Below, piece after piece: positions 63,002 through 64,000 of a DNA stretch of 64,000 bases (position 1 is the first letter of the stretch; every line of letters starts with the position of its first letter). Source of the stretch: Pseudomonas azadiae (lineage in GTDB: Bacteria > Pseudomonadota > Gammaproteobacteria > Pseudomonadales > Pseudomonadaceae). The notes under the pieces are model-generated. The model was given only the letters and a program-made list of their open reading frames with translations. It ran no database searches and was not told where the DNA came from. The position numbers were made by a program, and so were the translations under genes. Location of the stretch: NCBI RefSeq assembly GCF_019145355.1, contig NZ_JAHSTY010000001.1, positions 62,001 through 126,000 on the forward strand, in the 5' to 3' direction.

Positions 63002-64000
63002 ATGAATAGCCAAGTAAACGCCAACGTTGTCCACGAATCCGAAGCCCAGCGCCAGCACGCCCGGGTCAAAATCCCGGCCAAGCTGCGCTTCTTCAACACT
63101 GACCGCACGCCGACCGAAGCACGCGTGCTCGACCTGTCCGCCGGCGGCCTGGCGTTCACCGCCACCCAGCCGCTGACCGTCGGTGAAGTGCACAAGGGCC
63201 GCCTGCAGTTTGTGATCGATAACCTCGGCCTGGCCATGGACGTGGAGCTGCAGATCCGCTCTTACGACCGCCAGACCGGCCGCACCGGTTGCCAGTTCCA
63301 GAACCTCGACGCCCAGGATATTTCCACCCTGCGCCACCTGATCACCTCGCACTTGTCCGGTGACATCGTGACCATGGGCGACGTGCTGGCCACCCTGCAA
63401 CGCGACAACTTCACCAAGGCGCGCAAGAACAAGGACAGCGGCAGCAACATGAGCGCCTTTGGCCGTTTGCGCGCCGTGACCTTCAGCCTGGCGATCTTCC
63501 TGGTGGGCCTCGCCGCGTTCGGTTTTGTTTTCAAGTCGCTCTACGGCATGTATTTCGTCAGCCACGCACAGGCCGGCCTCGTCAGCGTGCCGGGCATGAA
63601 CGTGACCATGCCGCGTGACGGCACCGTACAAAGCCTGCTCAAAGGTGACGCGATCGCCGCCAAAGGCGCGCCGCTGGCGACGTTCAGCACCAGCATGCTG
63701 GATGTGCTCAAGGGCCACCTGGACGAAGAGCAGCTGCAACCGGCCAAGGTTGAAGAACTGTTCGGCAAGCAAATGACCGGCACCCTGACCTCCCCTTGCG
63801 ATTGCATCGTGGCGCAGCAACTGGTCGCCGACGGTCAGTACGCCAGCAAAGGCGACGTGATCTTCCAACTGGTTCCACGCGGCGCCCAGGCCAATGTTGA
63901 AGCACGCTTCTCCTATCGCCAGTTCGGCGACGTGCGCCCAGGCACCCCGGTTACCTTCCAGGTCGCCGACGAAGAACAGACCCGCACCGGCACCATCGTC
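63002..64000 (+). CDS. alg44: Alginate copolymerase Alg44, 5' part (runs off the window)
   Basis: The first 333 codons of Alg44, the c-di-GMP receptor that activates Alg8. The N-terminal PilZ domain shows RQHARVKIPAKLRFFN (the RxxxR motif) and DLSAGGLAF (the D-x-S-x-x-G motif). One membrane helix (AVTFSLAIFLVGLAAFGFVF) follows, then a periplasmic HlyD-like membrane-fusion part (GMNVTMPRDGTVQSLLKGDA). The frame is open to the last base, so the C-terminus lies beyond. It starts 38 bp after alg8. Confidence 0.95.
   Translation, partial: MNSQVNANVVHESEAQRQHARVKIPAKLRFFNTDRTPTEARVLDLSAGGLAFTATQPLTVGEVHKGRLQFVIDNLGLAMDVELQIRSYDRQTGRTGCQFQNLDAQDISTLRHLITSHLSGDIVTMGDVLATLQRDNFTKARKNKDSGSNMSAFGRLRAVTFSLAIFLVGLAAFGFVFKSLYGMYFVSHAQAGLVSVPGMNVTMPRDGTVQSLLKGDAIAAKGAPLATFSTSMLDVLKGHLDEEQLQPAKVEELFGKQMTGTLTSPCDCIVAQQLVADGQYASKGDVIFQLVPRGAQANVEARFSYRQFGDVRPGTPVTFQVADEEQTRTGTIV

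Overview
The window reads as a chromosomal segment of a Pseudomonas, most likely the P. fluorescens group. Supporting signs are high GC with strong G/C third positions, the order valS-rlmF-hupN-yejK, the hmgABC/hmgR cluster, Pseudomonas-type families (DUF3509, DUF6124, DUF3649/PepSY/DUF3325), a carboxylesterase with the exact Ser114/Asp168/His199 layout of the P. fluorescens enzyme, an alginate operon start, and many Pseudomonas-type REP palindromes. No rRNA, tRNA or CRISPR array was recognised. Family names are from memory and by eye; no search was run.

Layout. 0-6.8 kb: 3' end of valS, rlmF, a decayed copy of the hupN 3' end beside a low-GC secreted-protein gene, intact hupN, yejK, and a membrane-anchored glutaredoxin. 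6.8-14.8 kb: two divergent iron units. Leftward is a five-gene operon (DUF3649, PepSY reductase-like protein, DUF3325, ECF sigma, FecR-like anti-sigma) behind a Fur-box-like site. Rightward is fecI-fecR-fecA (ferric citrate signalling and uptake) behind another. 14.8-20.1 kb: small housekeeping and stress genes (HPF-like, DUF3509, psiE, a lone PaaA2-like antitoxin, DUF6124, LexA-box yebG), a leucine-dehydrogenase-like gene lacking its catalytic lysine, and a SirB1-family gene. 20-26 kb: aromatic-acid transporter and homogentisate pathway (hmgA, fahA, maiA) with the divergent IclR regulator hmgR. 26-32 kb: dacB, a siderophore receptor with a signalling domain, a GST, a GIY-YIG protein, and an NTF2-like protein.

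32.1-44.2 kb is the most unusual part. It is a chaperone-usher fimbrial locus with one chaperone, one usher, eight stand-alone DUF1120 subunits and a ninth DUF1120 domain fused to an N-terminal pilin/adhesin-like domain. Next to it are an RcsB-like response regulator and a receiver-Hpt protein, but no sensor kinase in the window. It is followed by four tandem copies of a 180-bp palindromic repeat.

44.9-64 kb: CynX-type transporter, the mqsRA toxin-antitoxin pair with a perfect palindrome in its promoter region, aapJQMP amino-acid ABC transporter, carboxylesterase, rhlB, moaCDE, a PIN-PhoH ATPase, a polysaccharide deacetylase with altered active-site motifs, yaaA, then a long AT-rich regulatory region and the start of the alginate operon (algD, alg8, alg44 cut by the window end).
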